Positions 8,765 through 17,870 are shown, numbered from the stretch's first letter. The stretch: 37,357 bases of DNA from an uncultured Prevotella sp. (GCA_900543585.1 UQRP01000026.1:1-37357); one strand, 5' to 3'. The notes: generated by a model not told the origin, from the sequence alone. Program-made: numbers and translations.

Positions 8765-10603
8765 ATGTTTCATCTCAATAAATTATCAACAGCCATTTGT
8801 GGACTGACCCTCGGATTATTGTCATTATCTGGCTGTGAGGGCGCAGACACTTACGACATGAATACCCCCGACTGGATATCCGAGAAGATCGACTCCATCA
8901 ACGCAGCTAAGAATGCCGGCAATGAGGAGACGTGGACAGACCTTAACGAGGATGTCTACACCATTGGAAAAACGGACTTCTCCACAGGTTGGTGGCAGTC
9001 GTTCTCAAAGTACTATCAGATTCCTGCTGGACAGGTCTGGCATGCTGTGTTCAACCTCAACATCAATCCTGACGAGAAAATCTATTATAAGAACTTTGCA
9101 TTGGTGGTCACAAACGACGTAGACCGTGGTGGAGAAGGCTACAAGGAGTATGGCGCTTTCCGCTATGATTTTACCAATGATTCTACCAAATATAATTCTC
9201 AGTGGGGTGATTATCTGTGGTTCAAGTATGCGAGCTGCAACAACCCGATGTCTCCGGATGCAGAAAATAAGGATGCTGCCAACTTGCAGAAGCTGGGTGG
9301 TCAGGTAAAGCTTTCTGTTGACCGCACCAATCCGGATACTTTTAAGATTAAGATAACCAACGGTACCGTCACCAAGACATTGAAAGAGCCTTACCGTCTG
9401 CCGAACTTCAATGCAGATGCTTCTAACGACAACATCCGCTGCTTCCTTGTGCCGGAGGGCTCCTACATCAACTTCCTGTCGAGCAATATCAAGCCGATTG
9501 GCGGTTATACATCCGCTGCCGACAAGCAGCCCGTGTCCATGGTGCTGAACAATATTCCTGATGAGGTGCAGCTCAATGCCAACTTGGACGAAGCCATGGC
9601 AGGGGTCTCTGCCACGGTGACCTATGAGGAAGGTGTCACGAAGGAGATTCCGGCTGCTCAGCTCTATTTCGTCTCTACGCCAGATTTGACAACCGAGGGC
9701 ACCAAGAATTTGGTTGTTGTCTATGACAAGACCTTCAAGGGCGAGGCCGCTGCCAAGCCTATCTCGGCCACTGCCACCTTCAAGTGCTCGGATATGCCTA
9801 CAGCATTGACTGTCAAGACTAATCCGACATACCGTAGATACTACTTCTATTCTTCAGCCGCCACTTCCGGTCTGACCAATCGCACGTTGGCATTCAATCC
9901 GACAGGCCTTGTCGTGGAAGGTAAGTTCCCGGATGGCTCTACGCGCACCATCGACAACTCCAAGCTGACGTTCTCTTCAGTTCCCGCCGTGGCAGGTGTC
10001 CAGGATGTGACCGTCACCCGTGGTAAGGCTTCTACGAAGATCAGAGTACGTGTGGAAGAGTCTACAGCAACCTTCTCTGCACCAAGTCCGACCACGTTAG
10101 GAGCTGTGGATAATACTACCCTCTGGTGGGCTGCACATCTCGACAATGACATCAAGGTTCCTGTCGGTGAGACGCGCGAGTTCTCATTCACTAACTATTG
10201 TGGTGCTCAAAACTGGAACAACTGGGTGGTCGTCCTCCGCAATGCCGCCAAGGCAGAGTATGCCGTGCTGCGTGCCGACAACTATGGTTGGGGCAACGGT
10301 TATGAGGCTTCTCTCCGAAGCGGCGGACAAGCTGATTGGGCTGCATGGCTCGCAGCGATGAATGGCGCTAAGGTTAACCTCTTTGTCACTAACTGCGGCA
10401 ACGGTACGGCTGATGTCCAGGCTGTCATGCAGGGTACCGACGGCAAGACTTACATCCAGTATTACCTCGGCGTAAACACGGTAGATCCTTCTGATTTGTA
10501 TGTTGACTTCACTGTTGATAGTGATCACTTGGTATTCAGCTCTACGCCGCTGTTCGCCAAACGGCATGCCGCATCTCGTGCAGCCCACGTATATCGCAGA
10601 TAA
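8765..10603 (+). CDS. Surface glycan-binding lipoprotein with duplicated outer domains
   Basis: Probably the SusE/SusF-position glycan-binding protein of the locus. It is 612 aa, with a lipobox ending LSGC (Cys24) followed by EGAD. I see four parts: an N-terminal domain (about 45-245) with GWWQSFSKYYQIPAGQ; two Ig-like domains (about 259-343 and 346-435); and a C-terminal domain (about 440-600) with LWWAAHLDNDIKVPVGET. The first and last appear to be copies of one fold, each with a WW pair, an I.(V)P.G turn and then an aromatic-rich strand region, which suggests two carbohydrate-binding sites held apart by an Ig-like stalk. The gene follows susD after 128 bases that hold no clear signal and ends at a strong terminator, so it closes the susCD transcript. 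I do not recognise a named family with certainty. Confidence 0.8.
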   Translation: MFHLNKLSTAICGLTLGLLSLSGCEGADTYDMNTPDWISEKIDSINAAKNAGNEETWTDLNEDVYTIGKTDFSTGWWQSFSKYYQIPAGQVWHAVFNLNINPDEKIYYKNFALVVTNDVDRGGEGYKEYGAFRYDFTNDSTKYNSQWGDYLWFKYASCNNPMSPDAENKDAANLQKLGGQVKLSVDRTNPDTFKIKITNGTVTKTLKEPYRLPNFNADASNDNIRCFLVPEGSYINFLSSNIKPIGGYTSAADKQPVSMVLNNIPDEVQLNANLDEAMAGVSATVTYEEGVTKEIPAAQLYFVSTPDLTTEGTKNLVVVYDKTFKGEAAAKPISATATFKCSDMPTALTVKTNPTYRRYYFYSSAATSGLTNRTLAFNPTGLVVEGKFPDGSTRTIDNSKLTFSSVPAVAGVQDVTVTRGKASTKIRVRVEESTATFSAPSPTTLGAVDNTTLWWAAHLDNDIKVPVGETREFSFTNYCGAQNWNNWVVVLRNAAKAEYAVLRADNYGWGNGYEASLRSGGQADWAAWLAAMNGAKVNLFVTNCGNGTADVQAVMQGTDGKTYIQYYLGVNTVDPSDLYVDFTVDSDHLVFSSTPLFAKRHAASRAAHVYRR

Positions 10604-10645
10604 GCATATTCAGGTTTGGTTTCATTTGAGCTATATGTTTTAGCG

Positions 10646-10674
10646 GGGGAGGCCGTCGGGCCTCCCCTTTTTTT
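10646..10674 (+). terminator. Intrinsic terminator of the susCD operon
   Basis: A perfect 9-bp stem (GGGGAGGCC / GGCCTCCCC) with loop GTCG is followed by seven T. It separates the outer-membrane import unit from the glycosidase genes. Confidence 0.92.
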
Positions 10675-10694
10675 CAAGAATATACACCTTTTTG

Positions 10695-10738
10695 GTGTAG
10701 TTATTCCACTCTTTATCCTCTTTTATTTAGTAATTTTG
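10695..10738 (+). promoter_or_regulatory. Promoter and candidate activator site for the first GH43 gene
   Basis: TAATTTTG at 10731-10738 fits the -7 consensus and lies 24 bases before the ATG. Upstream, GTGTAGTTATTCCACTC (from 10695) closely resembles the palindrome region before susC. ACACC-TTTTT-GGTGT (10684-10698) overlaps it. A shared regulator is inferred. Confidence 0.5.
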
Positions 10739-10762
10739 CCTTCAAAATAAAAACCAATCCAT

Positions 10763-12910
10763 ATGAAGTATCTTTCTCTTCTCTCTCTTCTTGCGTTGAT
10801 GGCGCTGCCACTGTCCTCACAGACGCTGTCGGATGCAGACCTAAAAAACGCGTATACCACGCAGACTTACGCACATCGCATTTCGTGCCATGACCCTTCC
10901 ATCGTCATGGACAATGTCACTGACCCCGCTCATCCCGTATATTATGTCTATGGCTCGCACTTAGGCCATGGCTCGACAACGGTTGCCAGTAACTACCTGG
11001 ACTGGGATGCGTCATGGGCTGGTGATGAGAGTGCCACATCGTCTAACTCCCTTTTCGCTAACGCCAACGGTGACCGTATTCTCTTCGGAAATGCTTATGG
11101 CAATGCGCATTCCTGGCAGTATACCGGCAACTCGGTGCAGGGCATGCAATGGGCGCCCGACATCATCTACAACAAGACGATGAAGAAGTGGTGCCTCTAT
11201 ATGTCGCTCAACGGCGACAACTGGTGCTCGAGCATTGTGCTCTTTACTTCCGACTCCCCAAAAGGTCCGTGGGTGAACAATGGGGTAGTGGTCTACTCCG
11301 GTTTTAGCGGACGTTTCGATCATGTGGGCTATACCAATTCAGCGGATTACAAGCAGACAGATTTGGAGAAGGTCTTGGGTCCGCTCGCCGCTTTGCCCGA
11401 CAGGTATAATATTCCACAGAGCAGAACCACAAGCTGGGGCAATATCTATCCCAATAATATCGACCCATGTGTATTCTTTGATGATGACAACAACCTCTGG
11501 ATGAGCTACGGCTCATGGTCGGGTGGCATCTTCATGCTGAAGCTTGACAAGACGACGGGACTCCGCGACTATACACAGACCTACGACTATAAGACAGACA
11601 AGACCGTTGCCACGGTCGGTGCCAACTACAATGTCCTCTCTGACCCCTACTTCGGCAAGAAGATAGCGGGCGGCTACTATGTCTCCGGTGAGGGCAGCTA
11701 CATCCAGAAGATAGGCAAATACTATTTCCTCTTCATGTCTTATGGCGGTCTGAACCCCTCTCAAGGTTATCAGATTCGCGTCTTCCGTTCAGAGAAGCCC
11801 GATGGACCTTATGTCGATGCCAATGGCACATCGGCCATCTATGATAAGTATGCCCAGAACTATGGCAGCAATGCCACCGACAACCGCGGTGTGCTGCTGA
11901 TGGAGGGCTATCAGTGGGAGACGATGCCGAAGGGTGAGGTCGCTCAGGGCCACAACTCCGCGTTCATTGACGCTCAGGGCAGGGCTTTTGTCGTCTACCA
12001 TACCAAGTTCAATGATGGCACTTTCGGTCATGAAGTCCGCATTCACCAGCTCTTCCTCAATGAAGACGGGTGGCTGGTGGCCGCTCCTTATGAGTTCAAG
12101 GGTGAGACCGCTACCAATGCCGACATAGCAGGAAAGGCTTCTGTCGCCGATGCCGACATTCCTGGCACCTATCAGTTTATCCGTCATCAGTATGGTCAGA
12201 GCCATGCTGCTGTCTCCTCTGACAATCAGGCCACGACAGCAAAGCTGACCACACCTGTCAACATCACCCTCTCTACTGACGGCACTGTCTCTGGTTCTGG
12301 CATCAGCGGCACCTGGACGCGCAAGGCTGGCACAGACTTCATCACGATCACGATCAACAGTGTGTCCTACAAGGGTGTACTGGTCAATCAGACCCTCGAC
12401 TACACCAATATTCCAGCCCTCTGCATAGCTGCTGTCTCCGACGACAGTGGGGTGAATGGCTCTGGGGCTGCGCAGACCCGACAGCAGGAGATATGGGCGT
12501 CGAAGGCTGACGCCAAGGCCGCTATCAAGTATACCCTTGACAGACTGGAGATTCCTTTCACAGACAGAGCTACAATCAACCGGGATGTCCTCCTGCCATT
12601 GTCGGACGGACATCTTGGAGCAAGCATCTCCTGGAAGTCAAGCGATGAGAATGTCTATGACGATGACTTCGGTGAGCCGGTGGCTGACGGACCTGTCACG
12701 CTGACGCTGAATATCAGTAAGGACGGATATGTTTATTCCAAGGCCTTCAATCTGACGGTAGATATGGATGGCACCGTGTCGGGCATCTCCTCTATCCATA
12801 GCGGTAAGTCGTTTGGCGATGGCAGAGTCTACAACCTCAATGGCCAGCAGGTGGGGCCGGCTTATCATGGCATAGTCATCAAAAACGGTAGAAAAATCAT
12901 CCAGAAATAA
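10763..12910 (+). CDS. GH43 family arabinan hydrolase, multidomain
   Basis: Probably an endo-acting alpha-1,5-L-arabinanase or related arabinosidase. After a signal peptide (about 1-20) the five-bladed GH43 propeller spans about 35-450, with the three acidic residues recognisable as Asp44 (HDPSIVMD), Asp234 (NIDPCVFFDDD) and Glu310 (SGEGSY). A GH43 C-terminal beta domain follows (about 470-575, GTYQFIRHQYG). Next is an Ig-like module of the atrophied bacterial Ig type (about 585-675), and a tail with VYNLNGQQVG and KNGRKIIQK that resembles Prevotella C-terminal sorting sequences. The protein has no lipobox. It has its own promoter after the susCD terminator and leads the glycosidase genes. 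Family assignment is firm; whether it is endo or exo cannot be settled by eye. Confidence 0.92.
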   Translation: MKYLSLLSLLALMALPLSSQTLSDADLKNAYTTQTYAHRISCHDPSIVMDNVTDPAHPVYYVYGSHLGHGSTTVASNYLDWDASWAGDESATSSNSLFANANGDRILFGNAYGNAHSWQYTGNSVQGMQWAPDIIYNKTMKKWCLYMSLNGDNWCSSIVLFTSDSPKGPWVNNGVVVYSGFSGRFDHVGYTNSADYKQTDLEKVLGPLAALPDRYNIPQSRTTSWGNIYPNNIDPCVFFDDDNNLWMSYGSWSGGIFMLKLDKTTGLRDYTQTYDYKTDKTVATVGANYNVLSDPYFGKKIAGGYYVSGEGSYIQKIGKYYFLFMSYGGLNPSQGYQIRVFRSEKPDGPYVDANGTSAIYDKYAQNYGSNATDNRGVLLMEGYQWETMPKGEVAQGHNSAFIDAQGRAFVVYHTKFNDGTFGHEVRIHQLFLNEDGWLVAAPYEFKGETATNADIAGKASVADADIPGTYQFIRHQYGQSHAAVSSDNQATTAKLTTPVNITLSTDGTVSGSGISGTWTRKAGTDFITITINSVSYKGVLVNQTLDYTNIPALCIAAVSDDSGVNGSGAAQTRQQEIWASKADAKAAIKYTLDRLEIPFTDRATINRDVLLPLSDGHLGASISWKSSDENVYDDDFGEPVADGPVTLTLNISKDGYVYSKAFNLTVDMDGTVSGISSIHSGKSFGDGRVYNLNGQQVGPAYHGIVIKNGRKIIQK

Positions 12911-13051
12911 CATTTCAAAGGCGTGAGTCTCAGCTCATTCTATTCTCACGCTGTCTACATCCCTTTGCTTGCGGCATCATCCTCAGAGATGGTGTCGTAG
13001 GGATGGTGTGTGCTTCAAAAAATATAAGTATCAACCATAATTGTATCAACA

Positions 13052-14047
13052 ATGAAACTTTTACTCGCTTCTCTACTCGTTGCTTCAGCAACAACCATAC
13101 AGAAACCTTTAGTCCACGATCCTGTCATGGCGTATGAGGACGGCACTTATTATCTTTATTTCACCGGTCAGGACATCTCACAGATGACATCCAAGGATTT
13201 GAAGAACTGGACGGTGAACCCCAATGGTGTTCTCGATGGCAAGCTGCCAGCCTGGACTCACGACAGTGTCCCTGGCTTCGAGCATCAGGTTTGGGCCCCT
13301 GACGTCATACATTATAATAATAGGTGGTATATGGCTTATGCCTGCTCCACCTTTGGCAAGAATACGTCTGCCATTGGTCTGCTCTCCAATGACAAGCTCT
13401 CTGATGCTGACGGTTGGAAAGACGAGGGCTGTATCCTCACCTCCAAGGCCAAGCGCGACAACTGGAATGCCATCGACCCGAACTTCGTCATCGACGACAA
13501 GGGCAATCCCTGGCTCACGTGGGGCTCATTCTGGGATGGCATCCAACTCATTCCCCTCGACAAGAACATGCATATGCTGGCAGGTGCCAAGCCTAAGACC
13601 ATCGCCCGCCGGTTTGCCTTCAACGTCCGCGATGTACCCGAGAGCGAGGGAGGACCGGTTCGCTATACACCGGGCAATTATCCGACAGGAGCCGGACAGA
13701 ATGCCATCGAGGCACCGTTCATCTTCAAGCATGACGGATATTATTATCTCTTTGTCTCATGGGATTACTGCTGTTCAGGCATCCGCAGCACCTATCGTGT
13801 TGTCGTAGGACGTAGCAAGACGGTCGAGGGTCCCTATCTCGACAACCGCGGCATCGACATGCTCGACGGCGGTGGCGTGCCCGTCATCGAGGGCGATAAG
13901 AAGATTTTTGAGGCCGTTGGCCATTGCGCCGTCTATCGGTTTGGCAACAAGGACCACTTCATCGCCCACGGCTATCAAATTCCAGGCGGAGAGTCCGTAC
14001 TCGTCGATAAGGAGATAAAATGGCAGAATGGATGGCCAATATTGTAG
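13052..14047 (+). CDS. GH43 endo-1,5-alpha-L-arabinanase, single domain
   Basis: Cuts the alpha-1,5 backbone of arabinan or its oligosaccharides, probably in the periplasm. The 331-aa protein has a short signal peptide and then only the GH43 propeller. The general base is Asp23 (VHDPVMAYEDG), the pKa modulator Asp142 (NAIDPNFVIDDKGNPWLTWGSF) and the general acid Glu220 (NAIEAPFIFKHDGYYYLF). The HQVWAPDV and WDYCCSG motifs are typical of the compact arabinanases related to Cellvibrio Arb43A. It lacks the C-terminal domains of the preceding GH43, so the two likely divide long-chain and oligosaccharide work. No promoter is visible in the 141-base gap before it, which holds only two short inverted repeats (GCGTGAG...CTCACGC and CATCCCT...AGGGATG), so it is probably co-transcribed. 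Confidence 0.92.
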   Translation: MKLLLASLLVASATTIQKPLVHDPVMAYEDGTYYLYFTGQDISQMTSKDLKNWTVNPNGVLDGKLPAWTHDSVPGFEHQVWAPDVIHYNNRWYMAYACSTFGKNTSAIGLLSNDKLSDADGWKDEGCILTSKAKRDNWNAIDPNFVIDDKGNPWLTWGSFWDGIQLIPLDKNMHMLAGAKPKTIARRFAFNVRDVPESEGGPVRYTPGNYPTGAGQNAIEAPFIFKHDGYYYLFVSWDYCCSGIRSTYRVVVGRSKTVEGPYLDNRGIDMLDGGGVPVIEGDKKIFEAVGHCAVYRFGNKDHFIAHGYQIPGGESVLVDKEIKWQNGWPIL

Positions 14048-14067
14048 AATTTTGTATGATTCTACAA
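14042..14067. promoter_or_regulatory. Candidate operator or hairpin before the GH51 gene
   Basis: A perfect 9-bp inverted repeat, TTGTAGAAT / ATTCTACAA with an 8-base spacer, overlaps the GH43 stop codon. It lies about 50 bases upstream of the GH51 -7 element and has no T tract after it. A dimeric repressor such as the nearby AraR-type protein could bind here, but this is inference. Confidence 0.35.
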
Positions 14068-14068
14068 C

Positions 14069-14125
14069 TTTCCACCAATTAATGTCAATTTTACACCCAT
14101 AATTAGGCGCAAAGGTTTATCTTTG
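14069..14125 (+). promoter_or_regulatory. Promoter of the GH51-ara gene cluster
   Basis: TATCTTTG at 14118-14125 is a good -7 element, 33 bases from the ATG. Upstream lie TTTCCACC (14069-14076) and TTTTACAC (14089-14096), the same two words found before susC but spaced 12 rather than 6 bases apart. This promoter would start the GH51 to ribulokinase transcript. Confidence 0.6.
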
Positions 14126-14157
14126 CAGCCAGTAACGAATCCAAAAACTAAATATAG

Positions 14158-16569
14158 ATGAAAACAAAAACCTTATTGTTGTCTACTTTCTTGGCTGTGG
14201 GGCTGAGTGCTCAGGCGCAGGTCTTGGTCAACGTGGACACCAATCCTACAAAGACCGTATCACCGGATTTATATGGCATCTTCTTCGAGGATATCAATAA
14301 CGCAGCTGATGGCGGACTCTATGCAGAGCTGATTCGCAACCGTTCTTTCGAGGACGACAGCAAGGCTATACCGACATGGACCGTCAACGGCGCTTCCTAT
14401 CAACTCATCACCAAAGGCCTTCTCAACAAGGCGCAGGGCCATGCCTTGGAGCTGACCTTCAACGGCAGCAAGCTTCAGACCCTTACCAACGATGGCTTCT
14501 GGGGTATCAATGCCGTCCAGGGCCGTCCTTACAAGTTGTCGCTCTGGGTGAAGGGTAAATATAAAGGTACGGTAAAGGCCCAGCTCGTCAGCGCTGACGG
14601 TAAGACGGTCTATGCGGAGGCACCGGTCAATGGCAAGATTTCCGGTAAATGGCAGAAGCTGACGGCAGAGATGAAGTCAGCAGGCAACGATGACAAGGCT
14701 AAATTCCAGCTTGTCTTCACGGGCAAAGGAAAAATCGCATTGGATGTCGTGAGCCTCTTCCCGCCCACCTTCAAGAATCGTCCAAATGGTTTGCGCCCCG
14801 ACCTCGCCGAGATGCTCTACAATCTGCATCCCAAGTTTGTCCGCTTCCCCGGCGGCTGCTTTGTAGAGGGTCAGGAGAGTCCTGCCAATGCCTTCCACTG
14901 GGAGAAGACCATCGGACCTATCGAGCAGCGTGAGGGGCATCAGAATGTCAACTGGGGCTATCGGACAACGGATGGTATCGGCTTTGACGAATACCTGCAG
15001 ATGGCTGAGGACTTTGGCGCTAAGCCGTTGTATGTGGTCAATGTCGGCTTGTGGCATGGCGGTAAGACGCCCGTCGACAGCCTTCAGCCGTGGATTGACG
15101 AGACCCTCAACGCCTTGGAATATGCCAATGGCGACGTGACGACAAAGTATGGCGCGCTGCGAGCCAAGAATGGGCATCCCGCTCCTTACAACATCGAGTA
15201 TCTTGAGATTGGCAATGAGAACAACCAGCCGGACCCCGCGCTGCAGAGCGACCATTATTACGAGCGCTTCAAGAAGTTCAAGGATGCCATCCTCGCCAAA
15301 TATCCCAATATGCACCTCATCGGCAATGTCGTAGCCTGGGGCGATGACAATCCTAAGTGGGGCAGTGAGGAGCCTGTCGAACTCCTCGATGAGCATTACT
15401 ACCGCAATCCTTCTTGGTTCACCAATGCTTTCCATAAGTACGACACCTATGAGCGTGGCAAGCATGACATCTACGTCGGTGAGTATGCCGTCACCCAAGG
15501 CTTTGGCAATATGGGCTCTTTAGAGGCTGCACTCGGCGAAGGTGTCTATATGATGGGTATGGAGAACAACTCCGACGTCGTGAAGATGGCGTCTTATGCA
15601 CCTATCTTTGCCAATCTCAACCGCCGCGTCTGGGCACCGGACATGATACAGTTTGTCAGCGACCGAGCTTTCGGCACTCCTTCTTATTATGTACAGAAGA
15701 TGATGTTCAACAACATTGGCGACAAGGTGCTCAATGTCAAGGTCGACAATCCTTACTCTTACGATGTTGCCTACAACCTGAAGCCGGAGATTTGCCAGGT
15801 CGGTGTCGGCACCTGGGCCACTCAGTGCTCTTTCAAGGACGCCTCGCTCACCGACAACGGCAAGGCGCTGACGGGAGAGACCGTTAAGGACATTAATATA
15901 AAAGGTGACTGGACAGAGGCCAATGGTGAGGTCTCTCAGACTTCCACCGAGACGGCCACCATCCGCCTGAACCCCGTGCGCTTCAACGCTCAGAACTACA
16001 CCTATAAAGTTCGCGCCAAGAAGAACAGTGGCGACGAGGGCTTCCTCATCATCTTCAACTATGTCGACCCCAAGAACTATTGCTGGCTGAATATCGGAGG
16101 CTGGGGCAATACACAGCATGGCATCGAGCAGATTGTCAATGGCGGCAAAGGTCAGATGGCCACTGCTTCCGGACATGTGGAGACTGGCAGGTGGTATGAT
16201 GTGGAGATTGATGTCAAGGGCGATAGCGTCTATGCCAAGCTCGACGGCAAGCAGATCTTCGCTACCCGTCTGAAGCCCAATATGACTCCTGGCTTCTTTG
16301 CCACAGCCACTAAGGACAGCAAGACCGGAGAGGTCATCGTGAAGCTCGCCAATACCAATATTGAGGGCACCACCGCTAAGGTCTCCTTGGATGGTAAGAG
16401 CCTTCAGAATGCCAAGCTCATCCGACTGACCGCCAAGAATGGCAGTGAGGAGAATGACATCGACCATCCTACAAATGTATATCCGACATCAACGAATGTT
16501 CCAGTTCATGGCGACTCTATAGAGCTCGAGATTCCTGCTTCATCGCTGAGTATCCTCAGACTGAAGTAG
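14158..16569 (+). CDS. GH51 alpha-L-arabinofuranosidase with inserted sugar-binding-like domain
   Basis: Releases L-arabinose from arabinan side chains and oligosaccharides. The 803-aa protein starts with a signal peptide (about 1-21). GIFFEDINNAADGG marks the start of the GH51 fold, which is interrupted by a CBM4/9-like beta module (about 70-200). The TIM barrel carries the acid/base Glu354 (YLEIGNENNQ) and the nucleophile Glu442 (DIYVGEYAV). The C-terminal beta domain is split by an extra concanavalin-like module (about 583-708, GFLIIFNYVDPKNYCWLNIG), then resumes at about 710 (GFFATATKDSKTGEVIVKL) and ends SSLSILRLK. It has its own promoter and begins the second catabolic transcript. A periplasmic or surface site is inferred from the signal peptide; no lipobox is present. 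Confidence 0.95.
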   Translation: MKTKTLLLSTFLAVGLSAQAQVLVNVDTNPTKTVSPDLYGIFFEDINNAADGGLYAELIRNRSFEDDSKAIPTWTVNGASYQLITKGLLNKAQGHALELTFNGSKLQTLTNDGFWGINAVQGRPYKLSLWVKGKYKGTVKAQLVSADGKTVYAEAPVNGKISGKWQKLTAEMKSAGNDDKAKFQLVFTGKGKIALDVVSLFPPTFKNRPNGLRPDLAEMLYNLHPKFVRFPGGCFVEGQESPANAFHWEKTIGPIEQREGHQNVNWGYRTTDGIGFDEYLQMAEDFGAKPLYVVNVGLWHGGKTPVDSLQPWIDETLNALEYANGDVTTKYGALRAKNGHPAPYNIEYLEIGNENNQPDPALQSDHYYERFKKFKDAILAKYPNMHLIGNVVAWGDDNPKWGSEEPVELLDEHYYRNPSWFTNAFHKYDTYERGKHDIYVGEYAVTQGFGNMGSLEAALGEGVYMMGMENNSDVVKMASYAPIFANLNRRVWAPDMIQFVSDRAFGTPSYYVQKMMFNNIGDKVLNVKVDNPYSYDVAYNLKPEICQVGVGTWATQCSFKDASLTDNGKALTGETVKDINIKGDWTEANGEVSQTSTETATIRLNPVRFNAQNYTYKVRAKKNSGDEGFLIIFNYVDPKNYCWLNIGGWGNTQHGIEQIVNGGKGQMATASGHVETGRWYDVEIDVKGDSVYAKLDGKQIFATRLKPNMTPGFFATATKDSKTGEVIVKLANTNIEGTTAKVSLDGKSLQNAKLIRLTAKNGSEENDIDHPTNVYPTSTNVPVHGDSIELEIPASSLSILRLK

Positions 16570-16598
16570 GTCTGAGAACAAGGTCGCTGAACTTCCCT

Positions 16599-16647
16599 GA
16601 GACGTGAGGCCACATCCGGCAACGGTTTCGGATGACCCTCACGTCTC
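16599..16647 (+). promoter_or_regulatory. Intercistronic hairpin between the GH51 and epimerase genes
   Basis: GAGACGTGAGG (16599-16609) pairs with CCTCACGTCTC (16637-16647), and CATCCG (16613-16618) with CGGATG (16629-16634), giving 11 plus 6 bp with a small interior loop. No T tract follows, so it is more likely an mRNA-stabilising or processing hairpin than a terminator. Confidence 0.65.
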
Positions 16648-16676
16648 TATGCCAGAAACCAAAACTATAAACAGAT

Positions 16677-17870
16677 ATGCGAAACATAAAAACAAACCTC
16701 GGTGCCATGGGCATCGGACTGCTTTCGCTGGCCTCTTGCGCCGGTGGCTCGCAGATGAACCAGACTGCCTCAGGGCTGAATCCTGCCAATTTCGATACAA
16801 CCCTCAATGGGAAGAAAGTAGAACTCGTCACGCTGACCAATGGCAAGGGCATGGAAGTCTGCCTGACCAATTATGGCGGACGTGTGGTCTCTATCAGTGT
16901 GCCGGATAAGAACGGCAAGGCCACCGATGTGGTGCTCGGCTACGACAACATCAAGCAGTATGTTGACACCCTCAACACGCCTTCCGATTTTGGCTCCAGC
17001 GTCGGACGCTATGCCAACCGCATCAAGAATGCACAGATCAATGTGGGTGGCAAAGTGTACCACCTTCGTGCCAACGACAATGGCAACACGCTGCATGGCG
17101 GCGGCCTGACCGGTTGGCTGAATAAAGTCTACGACATCCAGCAGCGGACAGACTCCAGCGTGACCTTTGCCATTACGGCTCCCGACGGCGAGAATGGCTT
17201 CCCCGGGACCGTCAAGGCCACAGCCACCTATCTGGTGAAGAGCGACAACACCCTTGACATCACCTTCGGAGCCACTACCGACAAGGAGACAGTCATCAAC
17301 ATGACCAACCACTCTTATTTCAACCTCAATGGCGATCCGTCGAAGGAAGGCCTCGACCAGGTGATGTATATCAATGCCGACAAGTTCACACCCTCCGACG
17401 CTAAATATATTCCTACGGGCGAGATCCGCGACGTGACCGGCACCCCGATGGATTTCCGCAAGCCGCACGCCATCGGAGAGACCATCGTCGACACCACTTT
17501 CGACCAGATACGCAATGCCACAGGCTATGACCACAACTGGTGTCTGAACACCTTCAAGAATGGCAAGGGCGACGACCGTCAGGTGGCTGCCAGCCTCTAC
17601 TCGCCGAAGACCGGCATCCTCTTGGAGGTCTTCACCAATGAGCCCGGCCTGCAAGTCTACACCGCCAACTTCCAGGGCACGGGCATCGCCTGCAAGCATG
17701 GCATCAAATACCCCAAGCATGTGAGCGTCTGCTTCGAGAGTCAGAAGTATCCCGACAGTCCGACAAAGATTGTGGAGAAGACGAAAGGATGGGGCATCTC
17801 CAATCCGTATCTCAAGCCCGGACAGAAGTACTATAGCCACCTCGCTTATAAGTTTTCTATCAAGAAATAA
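16677..17870 (+). CDS. galM: Aldose 1-epimerase (mutarotase), predicted lipoprotein
   Basis: Interconverts alpha and beta anomers of a free sugar, here probably L-arabinose released by the arabinofuranosidase. The 397-aa sequence covers the full GalM fold: the RYANRI motif (111-116), catalytic His140 (NTLHGG) and His212 (NMTNHSYFNL), and the base Glu322 (FTNEPGLQVY). Unlike cytoplasmic GalM it begins with a lipoprotein signal ending LASC (Cys21), so it should act in the periplasm, where arabinose appears before uptake. The symporter gene begins 50 bases downstream. The assignment is firm; preference for arabinose is inferred from context. Confidence 0.95.
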   Translation: MRNIKTNLGAMGIGLLSLASCAGGSQMNQTASGLNPANFDTTLNGKKVELVTLTNGKGMEVCLTNYGGRVVSISVPDKNGKATDVVLGYDNIKQYVDTLNTPSDFGSSVGRYANRIKNAQINVGGKVYHLRANDNGNTLHGGGLTGWLNKVYDIQQRTDSSVTFAITAPDGENGFPGTVKATATYLVKSDNTLDITFGATTDKETVINMTNHSYFNLNGDPSKEGLDQVMYINADKFTPSDAKYIPTGEIRDVTGTPMDFRKPHAIGETIVDTTFDQIRNATGYDHNWCLNTFKNGKGDDRQVAASLYSPKTGILLEVFTNEPGLQVYTANFQGTGIACKHGIKYPKHVSVCFESQKYPDSPTKIVEKTKGWGISNPYLKPGQKYYSHLAYKFSIKK

